Part shown: in pieces, positions 37,923 to 46,710 of the stretch
How the letters are laid out: each line of letters opens with the position of its first letter
How positions within the stretch are numbered: the stretch's first letter is position 1
From: Maritimibacter alkaliphilus HTCC2654
GTDB lineage: Bacteria > Pseudomonadota > Alphaproteobacteria > Rhodobacterales > Rhodobacteraceae
Length of the DNA: 64,000 bases
Assembly: GCF_000152805.1 (NCBI RefSeq)
Contig: NZ_CH902578.1
Coordinates: 2,379,074 to 2,443,073 of the forward strand
Reading direction: 5' to 3'
Notes under the pieces: model-generated
Database searches by the model: none
Seen by the model: only the letters and a program-made list of their open reading frames with translations
Told to the model about the DNA's origin: nothing
Program-made: the position numbers and the translations under genes

Positions 37923-38903
37923 CTAGTTCGACGCCTGATCGAGCAGGGCCGAGTTCAGATGCGCGTCCAGATCGGGCGCCTGCGGGATGAGCCCGGCGTC
38001 GATGAGCGTCTGCATCTGCCAGCGCAGGCCATAGTCGCCGTCCACGTTCACGGCGAGGCTTTCGGACGCCGTGCCCATCGCGATCTTCTCATAGACGCTC
38101 GCGTCCTTCGCGGGCACGTATTGCTGATAGTATCCGGCAAGCTCTGTGCGTCCCTCGGGCGTGGCAAGCGCCTCGCGGATCCAGTCGTTCGTGGCCTTGT
38201 AGGCGCGCAGGAACCGCACGGCGACGTCTTCGCGCTCCATCATCCCGTTCGAATAGACCATGAAGGCCTGCGAGGTGCCCGGCATCACCTCGGACGCACG
38301 GACAAGCCGCGTGACGGTGCCGCCGCCCAGCGCGATGGACTGGAACGGGTCGATCATGATCGCCGCGTCGACCGATCCGTTGGTCAGCGCGGGGACCATA
38401 TCAGGCGGGGCCATGCCCACCTTGGTCACGTCCTCCGGGTTCACGCCCGATTGCGCGATGTATTCGTTAACGATCATGTCGAGGATCTGCCCCGGCGCGG
38501 TCACGGCGATCTTCTTGCCGGCAAGGTCCGCGCCGCTTTCGATCCCGGCGTCGCTGCGCACCATGATAGCGGTCGGATCACCGCCCGGCGCGCCCGGTTC
38601 GATGTTCAGCGCCTCGGCAACGATGGTGAACTCCGCGCCCCGCGCCAGCGCGTTGAACAGCGCCGCGCCCGAGGTTGTGATAGCCGCATCGACCTGACCC
38701 GTGGCGACCGCAGGCGCGATCTCGGACCCCGACTTGAAGAACGTCGGTTCGACCGTGATCCCCTCGGCCTCGAAGAACCCTTTGCCCATCCCGGCATAAA
38801 CCTGCACCGGCACCCTGAGGCTGCCGAACTTCACCACGTCTTCGGCCAGCGCGGGGGCGGCAAGGCCCACAGCCATGGCCAGCGTTGCGATTAGTCGTTT
38901 CAT
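37923..38903 (-). CDS. ABC transporter substrate-binding protein (NMT1/SsuA-like)
   Basis: 326 residues with a signal peptide (MKRLIATLAMAVGLAAPALA). VKFGSLRVPVQVYAGMGKGFFEAEGI is typical of the NMT1/SsuA periplasmic binding proteins, which capture small organic anions or sulfonates. It is followed by the ATPase and permease genes and preceded by the DapA-family gene (36-bp gap). Confidence 0.92.
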   Translation of the reverse strand: MKRLIATLAMAVGLAAPALAEDVVKFGSLRVPVQVYAGMGKGFFEAEGITVEPTFFKSGSEIAPAVATGQVDAAITTSGAALFNALARGAEFTIVAEALNIEPGAPGGDPTAIMVRSDAGIESGADLAGKKIAVTAPGQILDMIVNEYIAQSGVNPEDVTKVGMAPPDMVPALTNGSVDAAIMIDPFQSIALGGGTVTRLVRASEVMPGTSQAFMVYSNGMMEREDVAVRFLRAYKATNDWIREALATPEGRTELAGYYQQYVPAKDASVYEKIAMGTASESLAVNVDGDYGLRWQMQTLIDAGLIPQAPDLDAHLNSALLDQASN

Positions 38904-38939
38904 CTCTCTCTCCCTGAAAATGCGCCGTGTCGGGCGCGG

Positions 38940-39959
38940 TCACATCGGATGACGTCCGATGAAAAAGTCGCGGAACGGCTCCATCGACGGGGACAGACCG
39001 GCGTCGATCAGCCCCTTGCGCAGCGCGTTCATCTGCGGGTCGTGGATGCGCTGGGTCGGCATCCGAAGCGGCCCGCCGTTGTAGCCCTGAAGCCAGCCCT
39101 GAAATTTCCAGACGTAGCGGTTGATGAAGAACCCGCCGTGCATCTGCTGCGCGACCATCCCCTTGGCCTTTCGCGCCGGATGCATCCGCCAGTAAATCTC
39201 GGTCGCCGCGTCGTAGTCGCCGTTCCGCAGATGCTGCATCACCTGCGGGATGAGCGGCCCCCAGTATTCGTGATCCGACGTGGCCGACAGTTGCAGCGGC
39301 ATCACCTGCGACAGCGGGATCAACTCGCCCTCGATCGGCATCGAAATCACAACCTCGTCCCCGAACAGACGGTGACATTCGATCACGCTCTGGATCGACG
39401 GAAAGCCCCCCTCGGCCTTGATCGCCGCCACGTTGGGGCAATCGTCGATCAGCCGCCGCATCACGCTTGTCGGAATGTCCGAGGGGTGAACCCGCGTGTT
39501 GAAGCCCCACAGGAACATCGGAAACAGCATCACGGCGAGGTTCGTCGCATCGCAGATCGCGCGCGTGTAGTCGTAGATGTCATCCTCGCTCTCGGGATAG
39601 AACGCGGGCGGATAGGACAGGAGCACGAACTCCGCCCCGGCCTCCTCGGCCAACTGGACGGCCTCGATGTTCTGCTCCAGCGTGTTCCAGCTTGCGTGAT
39701 GCACGATGACCAGATCGTTCCCCGCCTCGGCCTTCATGAACCGCATGAAGTCGATGTATTCCGGCAGCCTGATCGACACTTCGGACACGGCGAGCGAGCC
39801 GACGAAGCCGTGTTCGATCGCAAGCCGGGTGTCGTGCCGGATCGCGGCCTCGTTGATCCGGGTCAGATCGTTCGAGAACGACGGGATCGTGCAGTTGACC
39901 GCGCCCACCAGCGTCTCGCGCACCCATTTGCGTGCCTCATCCTTCGTATACCGTGCCAT
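38940..39959 (-). CDS. dihydrodipicolinate synthase (DapA) family lyase/aldolase
   Basis: 339 residues, longer than true DapA (about 290). The Schiff-base lysine is Lys181 in NVAAIKAEGG. The tyrosine that acts with it in DapA and N-acetylneuraminate lyase (LYN) seems to be replaced by Phe146 (VMLFPMF). The setting in a catabolic operon rather than with lysine genes suggests a pyruvate- or keto-acid-forming/cleaving aldolase or a dehydratase that yields a semialdehyde for the next enzyme. The stop of the dehydrogenase gene overlaps its start (TGATG type). Confidence 0.85.
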   Translation of the reverse strand: MARYTKDEARKWVRETLVGAVNCTIPSFSNDLTRINEAAIRHDTRLAIEHGFVGSLAVSEVSIRLPEYIDFMRFMKAEAGNDLVIVHHASWNTLEQNIEAVQLAEEAGAEFVLLSYPPAFYPESEDDIYDYTRAICDATNLAVMLFPMFLWGFNTRVHPSDIPTSVMRRLIDDCPNVAAIKAEGGFPSIQSVIECHRLFGDEVVISMPIEGELIPLSQVMPLQLSATSDHEYWGPLIPQVMQHLRNGDYDAATEIYWRMHPARKAKGMVAQQMHGGFFINRYVWKFQGWLQGYNGGPLRMPTQRIHDPQMNALRKGLIDAGLSPSMEPFRDFFIGRHPM

Positions 39960-41440
39960 CAGACCAGCTTCGCCTCTCCTGCCCCGGCCCAGGCCAGGTA
40001 TTTCTGTTCCATGAATTCATCGATGCCGTAGACCGAACCTTCGCGGCCGATCCCCGACTGTTTGATCCCGCCAAACGGCGCGACCTCGTTCGAGATGAGG
40101 CCGGTGTTGACCCCGATCATCCCGGCCTCGAGCGCCGCCGACACGCGCCAGAGCCGCGCGCCGTCGCGGGCGAACAGATAGGCGGCCAAGCCGAATTCGG
40201 TATCGTTGGCCATCGCCACTGCCTCGGCCTCGGTCTCGAATTTCACGACCGGCGCGATGGGGCCGAACGTCTCTTCCCGCGTGATCTTCATCGCCTGCGT
40301 GACGCCGGACAGCACGGTCGGCTGGAAGAACAGAGGCCCGCGATTGTGCGTGGCCCCGCCGCAGACGACCTGCGCCCCATGGGCCACGGCGTCGGCGATG
40401 TGATCCTTGACCTTCTCGACCGCCGCCGCGTCGATCAGCGGGCCTTGCTGGACGCCGTCCTCGAACCCCTCGCCCACCTTGAGCGCCCCGACCTTTTCCG
40501 CGAGCAGTGCGACGAAAGCGTCGTGGATACCGGCCTGCACATAGGCGCGGTTGGCGCTGATACAGGCCTGCCCGGTGTTGCGGTATTTCGTGGCGATGAA
40601 CCCGTCGACGGCGGTTTCCAGATCGGCATCGTCGAACACCAGAAGCGGCGCGTTGCCACCCAGTTCCATCGACGCCTTCTTGATCGTCGCGGCGGATTGC
40701 TCGAGCAAGAGCCGCCCCACTTCGGTCGACCCGGTGAAGGTGATCTTACGCACCTTGGGGTTTGCGGTCAGTTCGCCGCCCACAACGCTCGCCCGCCCCA
40801 GCACCACGTTGAAGACGCCCGCCGGGATGCCCGCACGGTGGGCGAGTTCGGCAAGTGCGAGCGCGGTTAGCGGGGTCTGCCCGGCGGGCTTCACGACCAT
40901 CGTGCAGCCCGCTGCCAGCGCCGGCGCGGCCTTGCGCGTGATCATCGCCGCCGGAAAGTTCCACGGCGTGATCGCAGCGCAGACACCCACGGGTTCCTTC
41001 AGAACGACGATCCGCCGCCCGGCCTCGGGCGCGGCCATCACGTCACCCCGGATTCGCTTGGCCTCCTCCGCGAACCATTCGACGAAGGACGCGGCATAGG
41101 CGACCTCGCCCTTGGCCTCGGCAAAGGGCTTGCCCTCTTCCAGCACAATGAGCCGCGCCAGATCGTCGGCGTGCGCGGTCATCAGATCGAACCACCGGCG
41201 CAGGAGCTTCGCGCGGTCCTTGGCGGGGCGCAGCCGCCACGGCCCGAACGCGGCCTCCGCAACTTCGACAGCATCCCGCACCTGCCCGGCGTCGAGCTGC
41301 GGCAACGTGGCGAGCGTGGCCCCGGTCGCCGGATTGCAAAGGTCCATGGTCCCCGCCTTGCCGTCCGACACCCACGCGCCGTTCACATAGGCCGCATCGC
41401 GCCACAACCCGGCATCGGAGAGGATATCTCTGCCCGTCAT
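39959..41440 (-). CDS. NAD(P)-dependent succinate-semialdehyde-type aldehyde dehydrogenase
   Basis: 493 residues from the ATG giving MTGRDILSDAGLW, with GAGGGCGGGGCG just upstream; an ATG at 41455 overlapping the previous stop is an alternative. PWNFPAAMI, FTGSTEVG, MELGGNAP (general-base Glu) and NTGQACISANR (catalytic Cys) are intact. Closest in feel to the GabD/DavD branch that oxidises succinate, glutarate or 2-ketoglutarate semialdehyde. In this operon it probably consumes the product of the DapA-type enzyme. Confidence 0.92.
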   Translation of the reverse strand: MTGRDILSDAGLWRDAAYVNGAWVSDGKAGTMDLCNPATGATLATLPQLDAGQVRDAVEVAEAAFGPWRLRPAKDRAKLLRRWFDLMTAHADDLARLIVLEEGKPFAEAKGEVAYAASFVEWFAEEAKRIRGDVMAAPEAGRRIVVLKEPVGVCAAITPWNFPAAMITRKAAPALAAGCTMVVKPAGQTPLTALALAELAHRAGIPAGVFNVVLGRASVVGGELTANPKVRKITFTGSTEVGRLLLEQSAATIKKASMELGGNAPLLVFDDADLETAVDGFIATKYRNTGQACISANRAYVQAGIHDAFVALLAEKVGALKVGEGFEDGVQQGPLIDAAAVEKVKDHIADAVAHGAQVVCGGATHNRGPLFFQPTVLSGVTQAMKITREETFGPIAPVVKFETEAEAVAMANDTEFGLAAYLFARDGARLWRVSAALEAGMIGVNTGLISNEVAPFGGIKQSGIGREGSVYGIDEFMEQKYLAWAGAGEAKLV

Positions 41441-41451
41441 TCGCCCCGCCC

Positions 41452-42465
41452 TCATTTCAGAACCGGTCGGATGGTGTCCGGCAGCATCACGCCCAGACCC
41501 ATCGCTTCGGCGCGGTGAAAGCACATCGCCGCGACCGCCAGATCCTGAATGGCCCCGCCGACCGACTTGTAGAGCACGATCTCATCCGCGCTCTCGCGCC
41601 CCTTGATGCGCCCGCCGATCACGTCCGCCAGCGCGACGATCCGGTCCGACAGGTCCGCCTCGTCGGCCCTTGCGGCGATCAGGTCGCCCGTGTCATGCGC
41701 CACCTCGTTCGGCATGTCCGCCACGATCCGCGCGGCACGGCTGAGCGTCGTCACATCGACCTCGCGCTGCTCAGGCAGGGTCGATCCGATTGAGGCGACC
41801 GTCATACCGGGCACAAGACTAGCGCCGTCGAACAGCGGCTGCTCGTCCCGCGCCCGTGCCGCGCAGATCAGCATGTCGGGGGCAGCGTCGACGACCGCGT
41901 CCGCACTATCGCATCCCACCACGCTCAGCCCCAGATCCGCCACCGCCGCGACGAACCGCGCCCGGCTATCGGGCGACGGGCTGAACACGTCGACGCGTGT
42001 GATCTGGCGGATCGTGGCAAGCGCGCGCAGATGGTTCTGCGCCTCGAACCCGGTGCCGAGAAGCCCGACCCTGACCGCGCCCGGATCGCCGAGGGAGTCG
42101 AGCGCCAGCGCGGTGGTCGCCGCTGTACGAAACCCGGTGATCGCGTTCCCATCCAAGAGCGCCCGAAGCTCAACCGTCTCCTGATCGAAGAGCGGGATCA
42201 GGTAGCTTGCCCGCCGCGCGCGGATATTGGCCGCGATCATCTTGGCGCCCATCAGCCCCCCGTCCGGGGCGATCCCCGACAGTGTGCGCAGCCAAAGCCC
42301 GTCGCCCCGCGCCATGGTCCGGTCGGGAAACATCGCCTCGGTCACGTCGCCCGCATAGGCCGTGCGCAAGGCGTCGATGGCCTGCCCCCAATCGAACGCC
42401 CGCTCGACAGCGTCGCCGCCGACGAACCGCGTGCCCAAGGTCAATTCCGCGCTTGTTCCGCTCAT
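41452..42465 (-). CDS. ornithine cyclodeaminase/mu-crystallin family protein
   Basis: 337 residues from the ATG giving MSGTSAELTLG, with GAGGGCGGT before it. LGTGFEAQNHLRAL is the NAD(P)-binding turn of this family, and GLMGAKMIAANIRAR carries the substrate-binding Lys/Arg positions. Members are ornithine cyclodeaminases, alanine dehydrogenases or cyclic ketimine reductases. With the semialdehyde dehydrogenase and the DapA-type lyase, a ketimine reductase or amino acid deaminase role is reasonable. First gene of the leftward operon, facing the GntR gene. Confidence 0.88.
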   Translation of the reverse strand: MSGTSAELTLGTRFVGGDAVERAFDWGQAIDALRTAYAGDVTEAMFPDRTMARGDGLWLRTLSGIAPDGGLMGAKMIAANIRARRASYLIPLFDQETVELRALLDGNAITGFRTAATTALALDSLGDPGAVRVGLLGTGFEAQNHLRALATIRQITRVDVFSPSPDSRARFVAAVADLGLSVVGCDSADAVVDAAPDMLICAARARDEQPLFDGASLVPGMTVASIGSTLPEQREVDVTTLSRAARIVADMPNEVAHDTGDLIAARADEADLSDRIVALADVIGGRIKGRESADEIVLYKSVGGAIQDLAVAAMCFHRAEAMGLGVMLPDTIRPVLK

Positions 42466-42503
42466 ACCGCCCTCATTTCCATGTCGAAGCGTGGTAAATA
42501 CAT

Positions 42504-42541
42504 TATTGATGCATGTCAATTGATTGATTGATATTGATTGA
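42504..42541. promoter_or_regulatory. AT-rich TTGA-repeat operator region before gntR
   Basis: In the 122-bp divergent region ATTGA-N6-TCAAT (42504-42520) overlaps a run of TTGAT units (TCAATTGATTGATTGATATT, then GATTGA). It is the most AT-rich spot in the neighbourhood. FadR-type GntR proteins bind short palindromes here. The exact operator is not resolved. Confidence 0.4.
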
Positions 42542-42587
42542 GCGAAACGGCGGCACCCGTTAAAAACAGGCAATCACTGGAGGCCCC

Positions 42588-43247
42588 TTGGACGGCATCG
42601 ACGATCTTTCCCGGCTGCGCGCCTTCATCGAAGGCGAGGCCGAACGCGGAAATACCCAGCTTCCGCCCGAACCGAAGCTGGCCGAGGCGCTCGACGTGTC
42701 GCGGGGGCGTCTGCGTACGCTTCTGAAGCGCGTGGAGGACGAGGGGCTGATCTGGCGTCACGTCGGCAAGGGCACCTTTATCGGCGAGCGCGAAGTCGAC
42801 CCGACCGCGCCCGAATGGGCGGCGGACGTCAGCCTTGGCGACATCATGGATGCCCGGCGCCTTCTGGAACCGATGCTCGCCGGTCAGGCCGCGATCAACG
42901 CGCGGCCCGCAGACCTGTCGGCGATGGAGAAATCCCTGACCGAGATGGAAACGGCGGCGTCATACGCGCAATGGAAACGGCTGGACGAACGGCTTCACCG
43001 CCTGATCGCGACGGCGACCCGCAATCCGCTGTTGCTTTTGCTGCACGATACGCTGCGCGGTCAGGGTCGCAGCGGGCTCGACACCCGGCTGAACGCCGTG
43101 TTCGGCCAAGAGACTGCACCCTCCGCCACCAACCGCCAGCACGAGGCCATCGTTGCCGCGATCCGAAGCGGCGACCCCGAAAGCGCCGAGAACGCGATGC
43201 GGGACCACCTGACGTCGGTCCGGGAGCAGTTGTTCGGGCTTAGATAG
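42588..43247 (+). CDS. GntR family (FadR/FCD subgroup) transcriptional regulator
   Basis: 219 residues from a TTG start, chosen because CTGGAGG lies 5-6 nt upstream and no other start fits. An N-terminal winged helix (PEPKLAEALDVSRGRLRTLLKRVEDEGLI) is followed by an FCD-type helical effector domain with histidines (LDERLHRLI, RQHEAI) that usually hold a metal. It is divergent from the OCD/ALDH/DapA/ABC operon and is the obvious local regulator, sensing the imported compound or a derivative. Confidence 0.9.
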   Translation: MDGIDDLSRLRAFIEGEAERGNTQLPPEPKLAEALDVSRGRLRTLLKRVEDEGLIWRHVGKGTFIGEREVDPTAPEWAADVSLGDIMDARRLLEPMLAGQAAINARPADLSAMEKSLTEMETAASYAQWKRLDERLHRLIATATRNPLLLLLHDTLRGQGRSGLDTRLNAVFGQETAPSATNRQHEAIVAAIRSGDPESAENAMRDHLTSVREQLFGLR

Positions 43248-43398
43248 GGCGGCACCGGGATCGGGCGCGCAGCGAAAGCGTTGCCCAGCACATCGCCAGG
43301 GGAATGGGTCTGGCAGGGCTTCGCTTATGCTTGGCCGGAAAGACGTTCGACGCTCGGCGCGGGCGTTAAAGACCGGGCAAATCCGGACCCCCCGCCTC

Positions 43399-43836
43399 TC
43401 AGCCGCCGGATTGGTGGCTGCGCATATCCTGCACCTCTTGCACACGGTCGGGCCACGTCGAGCGGATGAAGCCGAGGACATCGCGGATTTCGGCGTCGCT
43501 CAATACCTCCTCGAAGGCGGGCATACCGCTTGTGAACCCTTTGACCCCACGCGCCTCCAGCGCCGCCTGCCCGCCGAACTTGGTGTAGTCGAACAGAAGC
43601 TGACTGTCGTGATGCCAAGTGTGACCGGTTTCGTCGTGGGGTGGCGCTGGCATCACGCCGTCCGGCCCGGGCGATTGCCAGTCCGGTTGCCCCTCGAGCC
43701 GCGCGCCGTGGCAGGAGGCGCAGGTTTCGGCATAGACCGCTTCGCCGTTCGCGATGTCCGCGCCGCCAAGGACGTGGTCGGCCAGCGCGGCGAACGGAAT
43801 GACGGAGGCCACGCAAGCGATGAGGAGCGGCTTCAT
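43399..43836 (-). CDS. periplasmic mono-heme cytochrome c
   Basis: 145 residues. A signal peptide (MKPLLIACVASVIPFAALA) is followed by the heme site CASCH at 39-43; GFTSGMPAF supplies a methionine ligand. A histidine-rich stretch (HDETGHTWHHD) between them is unusual and could bind metal. It is the last gene of a leftward operon with cytochrome c' (4-bp ATGA overlap), multicopper oxidase and another cytochrome c. The role is probably electron transfer to or from the oxidase. The 150 bp after its stop, up to gntR, are empty. Confidence 0.87.
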   Translation of the reverse strand: MKPLLIACVASVIPFAALADHVLGGADIANGEAVYAETCASCHGARLEGQPDWQSPGPDGVMPAPPHDETGHTWHHDSQLLFDYTKFGGQAALEARGVKGFTSGMPAFEEVLSDAEIRDVLGFIRSTWPDRVQEVQDMRSHQSGG

Positions 43837-44273
43837 TCCCGATATTCCGAATGGCAGGATTTGCACGATGTCCCGATGTCGCCCATCAGCGCGCCGAGAT
43901 CATCGGGAGAGGCCACGGTGCCCTGACGGGTGGCCGCGAGCGTTTCGAGGGCGAGCGCCTTTTCGCTGAACGCCTCCATCTCGTCCCAGATCGCCGGGCG
44001 GGCTTCGGACTTGGGCGTGATGACTTCGGTTTCGAAGCGTTCGGGGATGCGTGCCGCGCGCGTTTCGATCTCGGCCAGAGCCGCGTCGATCGCCGCCGAG
44101 TCGAAGTCCGTTTCGCCCTTCGCCATCAGACCGATGGTTTTGACGGCATCCGCAATCGCGCTCATGCCGTCCATGCGCGCCTTGACGTCAGGGTCCTTCA
44201 CCCCGGTATGGGCGAGCGCCGTGGTGGCGAGAGCGGTGAGTGCGGCTGCGATGACAGGTTTGACGAGTTTCAT
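43833..44273 (-). CDS. cytochrome c' family protein
   Basis: 146 residues with a signal peptide (MKLVKPVIAAALTALATTALA) and a C-terminal heme site CKSCH at 137-141, after about 110 mostly helical residues. This is the four-helix-bundle cytochrome c' plan, whose five-coordinate heme binds NO and protects cells from it. Its place a few kb from the denitrification genes agrees with NO handling, but its operon mates are a multicopper oxidase and class I cytochromes. ATG 22 bp downstream of the oxidase stop. Confidence 0.9.
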   Translation of the reverse strand: MKLVKPVIAAALTALATTALAHTGVKDPDVKARMDGMSAIADAVKTIGLMAKGETDFDSAAIDAALAEIETRAARIPERFETEVITPKSEARPAIWDEMEAFSEKALALETLAATRQGTVASPDDLGALMGDIGTSCKSCHSEYRE

Positions 44274-44295
44274 TGGTCCTCCTCTTTCATTGGGT

Positions 44296-45684
44296 TCAGG
44301 TCACGTCGATCCAGGTGGTCATACCACTCCTGGCGTGTCCGAGCATGTGGCAGTGGAACAACCACTTGCCCGGATTGTCGGCCGAGACGGCGATTTCGAG
44401 CGGTTCCTCGGGGATACTCAGGATGGTGTCGCGCAAGGGGCCGAGGGTTCCATCCGCCGCGACCTTGCGAAAGTGCATCCCGTGCAGGTGCATGGCATGG
44501 GCGAACACGGTCCGGTTTTCGATCCGCAGCCGGACGACCTCGCCGCGTTCGAGTTCGGCGAAGGGTTCGTCGCTCATCCCGACCTGTCCGGCGAGCGACC
44601 AGAACTGGCCCTGCCCCACAAGATCGCGAAACCCCATGTCGCGGCCCTGATAACGGGCCATGCCGAGCCGCCCCATCGCACCGCCCTCCATGACCATGTC
44701 GAGCGACCGCGCACCCGTCAGGTCGGGCAGCGCCGTATTGGGATTGGGGGGCAATGGCGCCGGGCGTTCGCGACGGGGGCCGGACCGCGCTCCCTGCACC
44801 GGGAAAGCGACCTGAGCGCGCCACTGGTCGTCATCGTCGAGGCGAAGCAGCGCGGCGGTTTCGCCCTCCGGCGCGGTCACGTCGACGATCAGGTCGATCC
44901 GCTGCGCCGGGGCGAGGATGATCTCGTCCATCACGGGTTCCGGGGCGGCAAGCGGCATCCCGTCGAGCGCGACCGACCAGCCCGAAAGCCCCCGAAGCCG
45001 CAGCACGAAAATCCGCGCGTTGGCCGCGTTGATGAGGCGCAGCCGAAGGCGCGCGCCGGACTGTGCGGGCAGCTCCAGTTGATACTGCCCGTTGGTCCCG
45101 ATCAGGTTGCCCATGCGCCCGGCATGGGACAGGGCCATGGGCTGATCGAAGTCATCGAAGAACTGGCCGCTGTCCGGGTCGATCAGCCAGTCGTCGAGCA
45201 TCAGAACCTTGTCCGCGTCCACTTCGGGCGCTTGGGCTTCTTCCACGATCAGCGGCCCGGACAGGCCGCGCGCCACCTGCTCCATCGAATTGGTGTGCGC
45301 GTGATACCAGTAGGTTCCGGCATCCGGCGCCACGAAGTCATAGTCGAAGGTGTGGCCGGGCGGCACCGCATCCTGCGTCAGGCCAGCTACGCCGTCCATC
45401 GCGTTGTCGATGCGGATGCCGTGCCAGTGGATCGATGTCGGCACGTCGAGGTCGTTGACCAGACGGCGGGTGACCCGTTCGCCCTGTCCGACGCGGATCG
45501 TTCGCCCCGGCAGCATTCCGTCATACGACCACACCTCGGTCATCGGGTAGCCGTCCGGGGCAAGCTGGACGCGGGCTTTGCGCGCGGTCAGGTCATCGGG
45601 CGCGGCGGCCCATGTCGGGCGGACGCTGAACGCCGCAACGCCCCCGGCACAGAAACCGCGACGGGAAAGGTTGAAGCGTTCCAT
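44296..45684 (-). CDS. periplasmic multicopper oxidase
   Basis: 462 residues with a Tat-type signal (LSRRGFCAGGVAAF). All four copper motifs are present: HWHG at 86-89, HAHT at 128-131, HAMHLHG and HCHMLGH with a Met five residues on (Cys445 and Met455 for the type 1 copper). It should oxidise Cu(I), Mn(II) or organic donors and reduce O2 to water. The methionine-rich loops of CopA/CueO copper oxidases are not obvious. Start overlaps the stop of the preceding cytochrome gene (TGATG); a GTG one codon earlier is possible. Confidence 0.92.
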   Translation of the reverse strand: MERFNLSRRGFCAGGVAAFSVRPTWAAAPDDLTARKARVQLAPDGYPMTEVWSYDGMLPGRTIRVGQGERVTRRLVNDLDVPTSIHWHGIRIDNAMDGVAGLTQDAVPPGHTFDYDFVAPDAGTYWYHAHTNSMEQVARGLSGPLIVEEAQAPEVDADKVLMLDDWLIDPDSGQFFDDFDQPMALSHAGRMGNLIGTNGQYQLELPAQSGARLRLRLINAANARIFVLRLRGLSGWSVALDGMPLAAPEPVMDEIILAPAQRIDLIVDVTAPEGETAALLRLDDDDQWRAQVAFPVQGARSGPRRERPAPLPPNPNTALPDLTGARSLDMVMEGGAMGRLGMARYQGRDMGFRDLVGQGQFWSLAGQVGMSDEPFAELERGEVVRLRIENRTVFAHAMHLHGMHFRKVAADGTLGPLRDTILSIPEEPLEIAVSADNPGKWLFHCHMLGHARSGMTTWIDVT

Positions 45685-46130
45685 CACTCGATCCCGTTCG
45701 CGCGTTGCAGTTCACGAACGTAAGCCGTGATCGCCTGCACATCCGCACCGGTCAGCCCCTCTTGCGGAGGCATGTTGCCGAATTTCCAGTGGTGCGCGGT
45801 GACGCCGTTCTGGACCGCCAGTTGGAACGCCATGTCGGCATGATGGGACGGCTCATAGATCTTGTGCACCAGCGGCGGACCGAACCCCATCTTGCCCTGC
45901 GCGTTTTCGCCGTGGCAATCGGCGCAGACCGCGTTGAATCCGCGCTCGCCCATCTGGGCTTGGTCGGAGAGCGTTTGCGGAAGGGTGACGGTGACGATGG
46001 GGTCGCCTTCGGCAGGTTCGGCGACCGCACTGGTGGTGGTGTCTTGGGCAGATGTGCCGGGACGGGTGACGACGTAGATACCGCCAAGGACGGCGGCGGC
46101 CAGAACGGCCAGTAGCAGGGGTTTGTTCAT
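45684..46130 (-). CDS. membrane-anchored mono-heme cytochrome c
   Basis: 148 residues. An uncleaved signal/anchor (LLLAVLAAAVLGGIYVV) is followed by the heme site CADCH at 69-73 and a distal KFGNMPPQ that provides the Met ligand. It resembles the small cytochromes found beside multicopper oxidases in alphaproteobacteria. GAGAGTCAC precedes the ATG. Immediately followed by the oxidase gene, so it is a likely direct redox partner. Confidence 0.88.
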   Translation of the reverse strand: MNKPLLLAVLAAAVLGGIYVVTRPGTSAQDTTTSAVAEPAEGDPIVTVTLPQTLSDQAQMGERGFNAVCADCHGENAQGKMGFGPPLVHKIYEPSHHADMAFQLAVQNGVTAHHWKFGNMPPQEGLTGADVQAITAYVRELQRANGIE

Positions 46131-46213
46131 GTGACTCTCGATCGAACTGTTCGCGCGCAACTGCGCGGGTCGGGGTCATCGGGTGGCCCCGATGGATGAC
46201 AAAGGGAACAGCC

Positions 46214-46543
46214 TCAGGCGCGCGGAGGCGGCAGATCGAGTTGGGGGGTGGTCGAGACGAAGGCGGTATCGGGTGGTAGGCTTCTCCAATCCCGCGCGAC
46301 GCGGATGAGCACGACGGGCAGTTGCACCGCTTCCACCGCATTCAACATGCAGCTCGCCCCGTTCGCACAGGCTCCGACATGCGCCTTCGCCATGCCGATC
46401 TCTGCCGTCTCGGGGCAGGCGTCGCAATGCGCCTTTGCGGAGGTTGCCGCAGGATCGTGCATCTCGCCCATGTTCATCGTGACGCCCGACGCGCCGGCCA
46501 ACGCAAGGATGAGCGTCATGACGATGACCTTGGCGAATGACAT
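46214..46543 (-). CDS. small secreted Cys/Met-rich protein
   Basis: 109 residues from the ATG giving MSFAKVIVMTLILALAGASG, with GAAAGGCCCGC upstream. A signal peptide is followed by a Met/His/Cys-rich part (MNMGEMHDP, HCDACPE, ACANGASCM) that looks suited to binding copper or forming disulfides. I do not recognise the family. First gene of the multicopper oxidase operon and divergent from the AraC regulator, so a metal-handling role is plausible. Confidence 0.7.
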   Translation of the reverse strand: MSFAKVIVMTLILALAGASGVTMNMGEMHDPAATSAKAHCDACPETAEIGMAKAHVGACANGASCMLNAVEAVQLPVVLIRVARDWRSLPPDTAFVSTTPQLDLPPPRA

Positions 46544-46710
46544 GCGGGCCTTTCGAGGCGAAGAACGGGAACGGCGAAGCCTGTGGGACAGTGTAAAAGC
46601 TCGGACCCGGCCACGCAAGCGGAGGCCCGGAAACGTGAGGGTGCCGAGCGCCATTCCGTGCGGACCCGGTAAGCTTGGCGGTATCCCATACGCGCCGTAG
46701 GATAGCGGGC

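Noticed and set aside
42516-42541. TTGAT run as a CRISPR or simple-sequence phase-variation tract
   Set aside because: Only a few 4-bp units, interrupted, and in a regulatory region; no spacer structure. Better read as operator half-sites.
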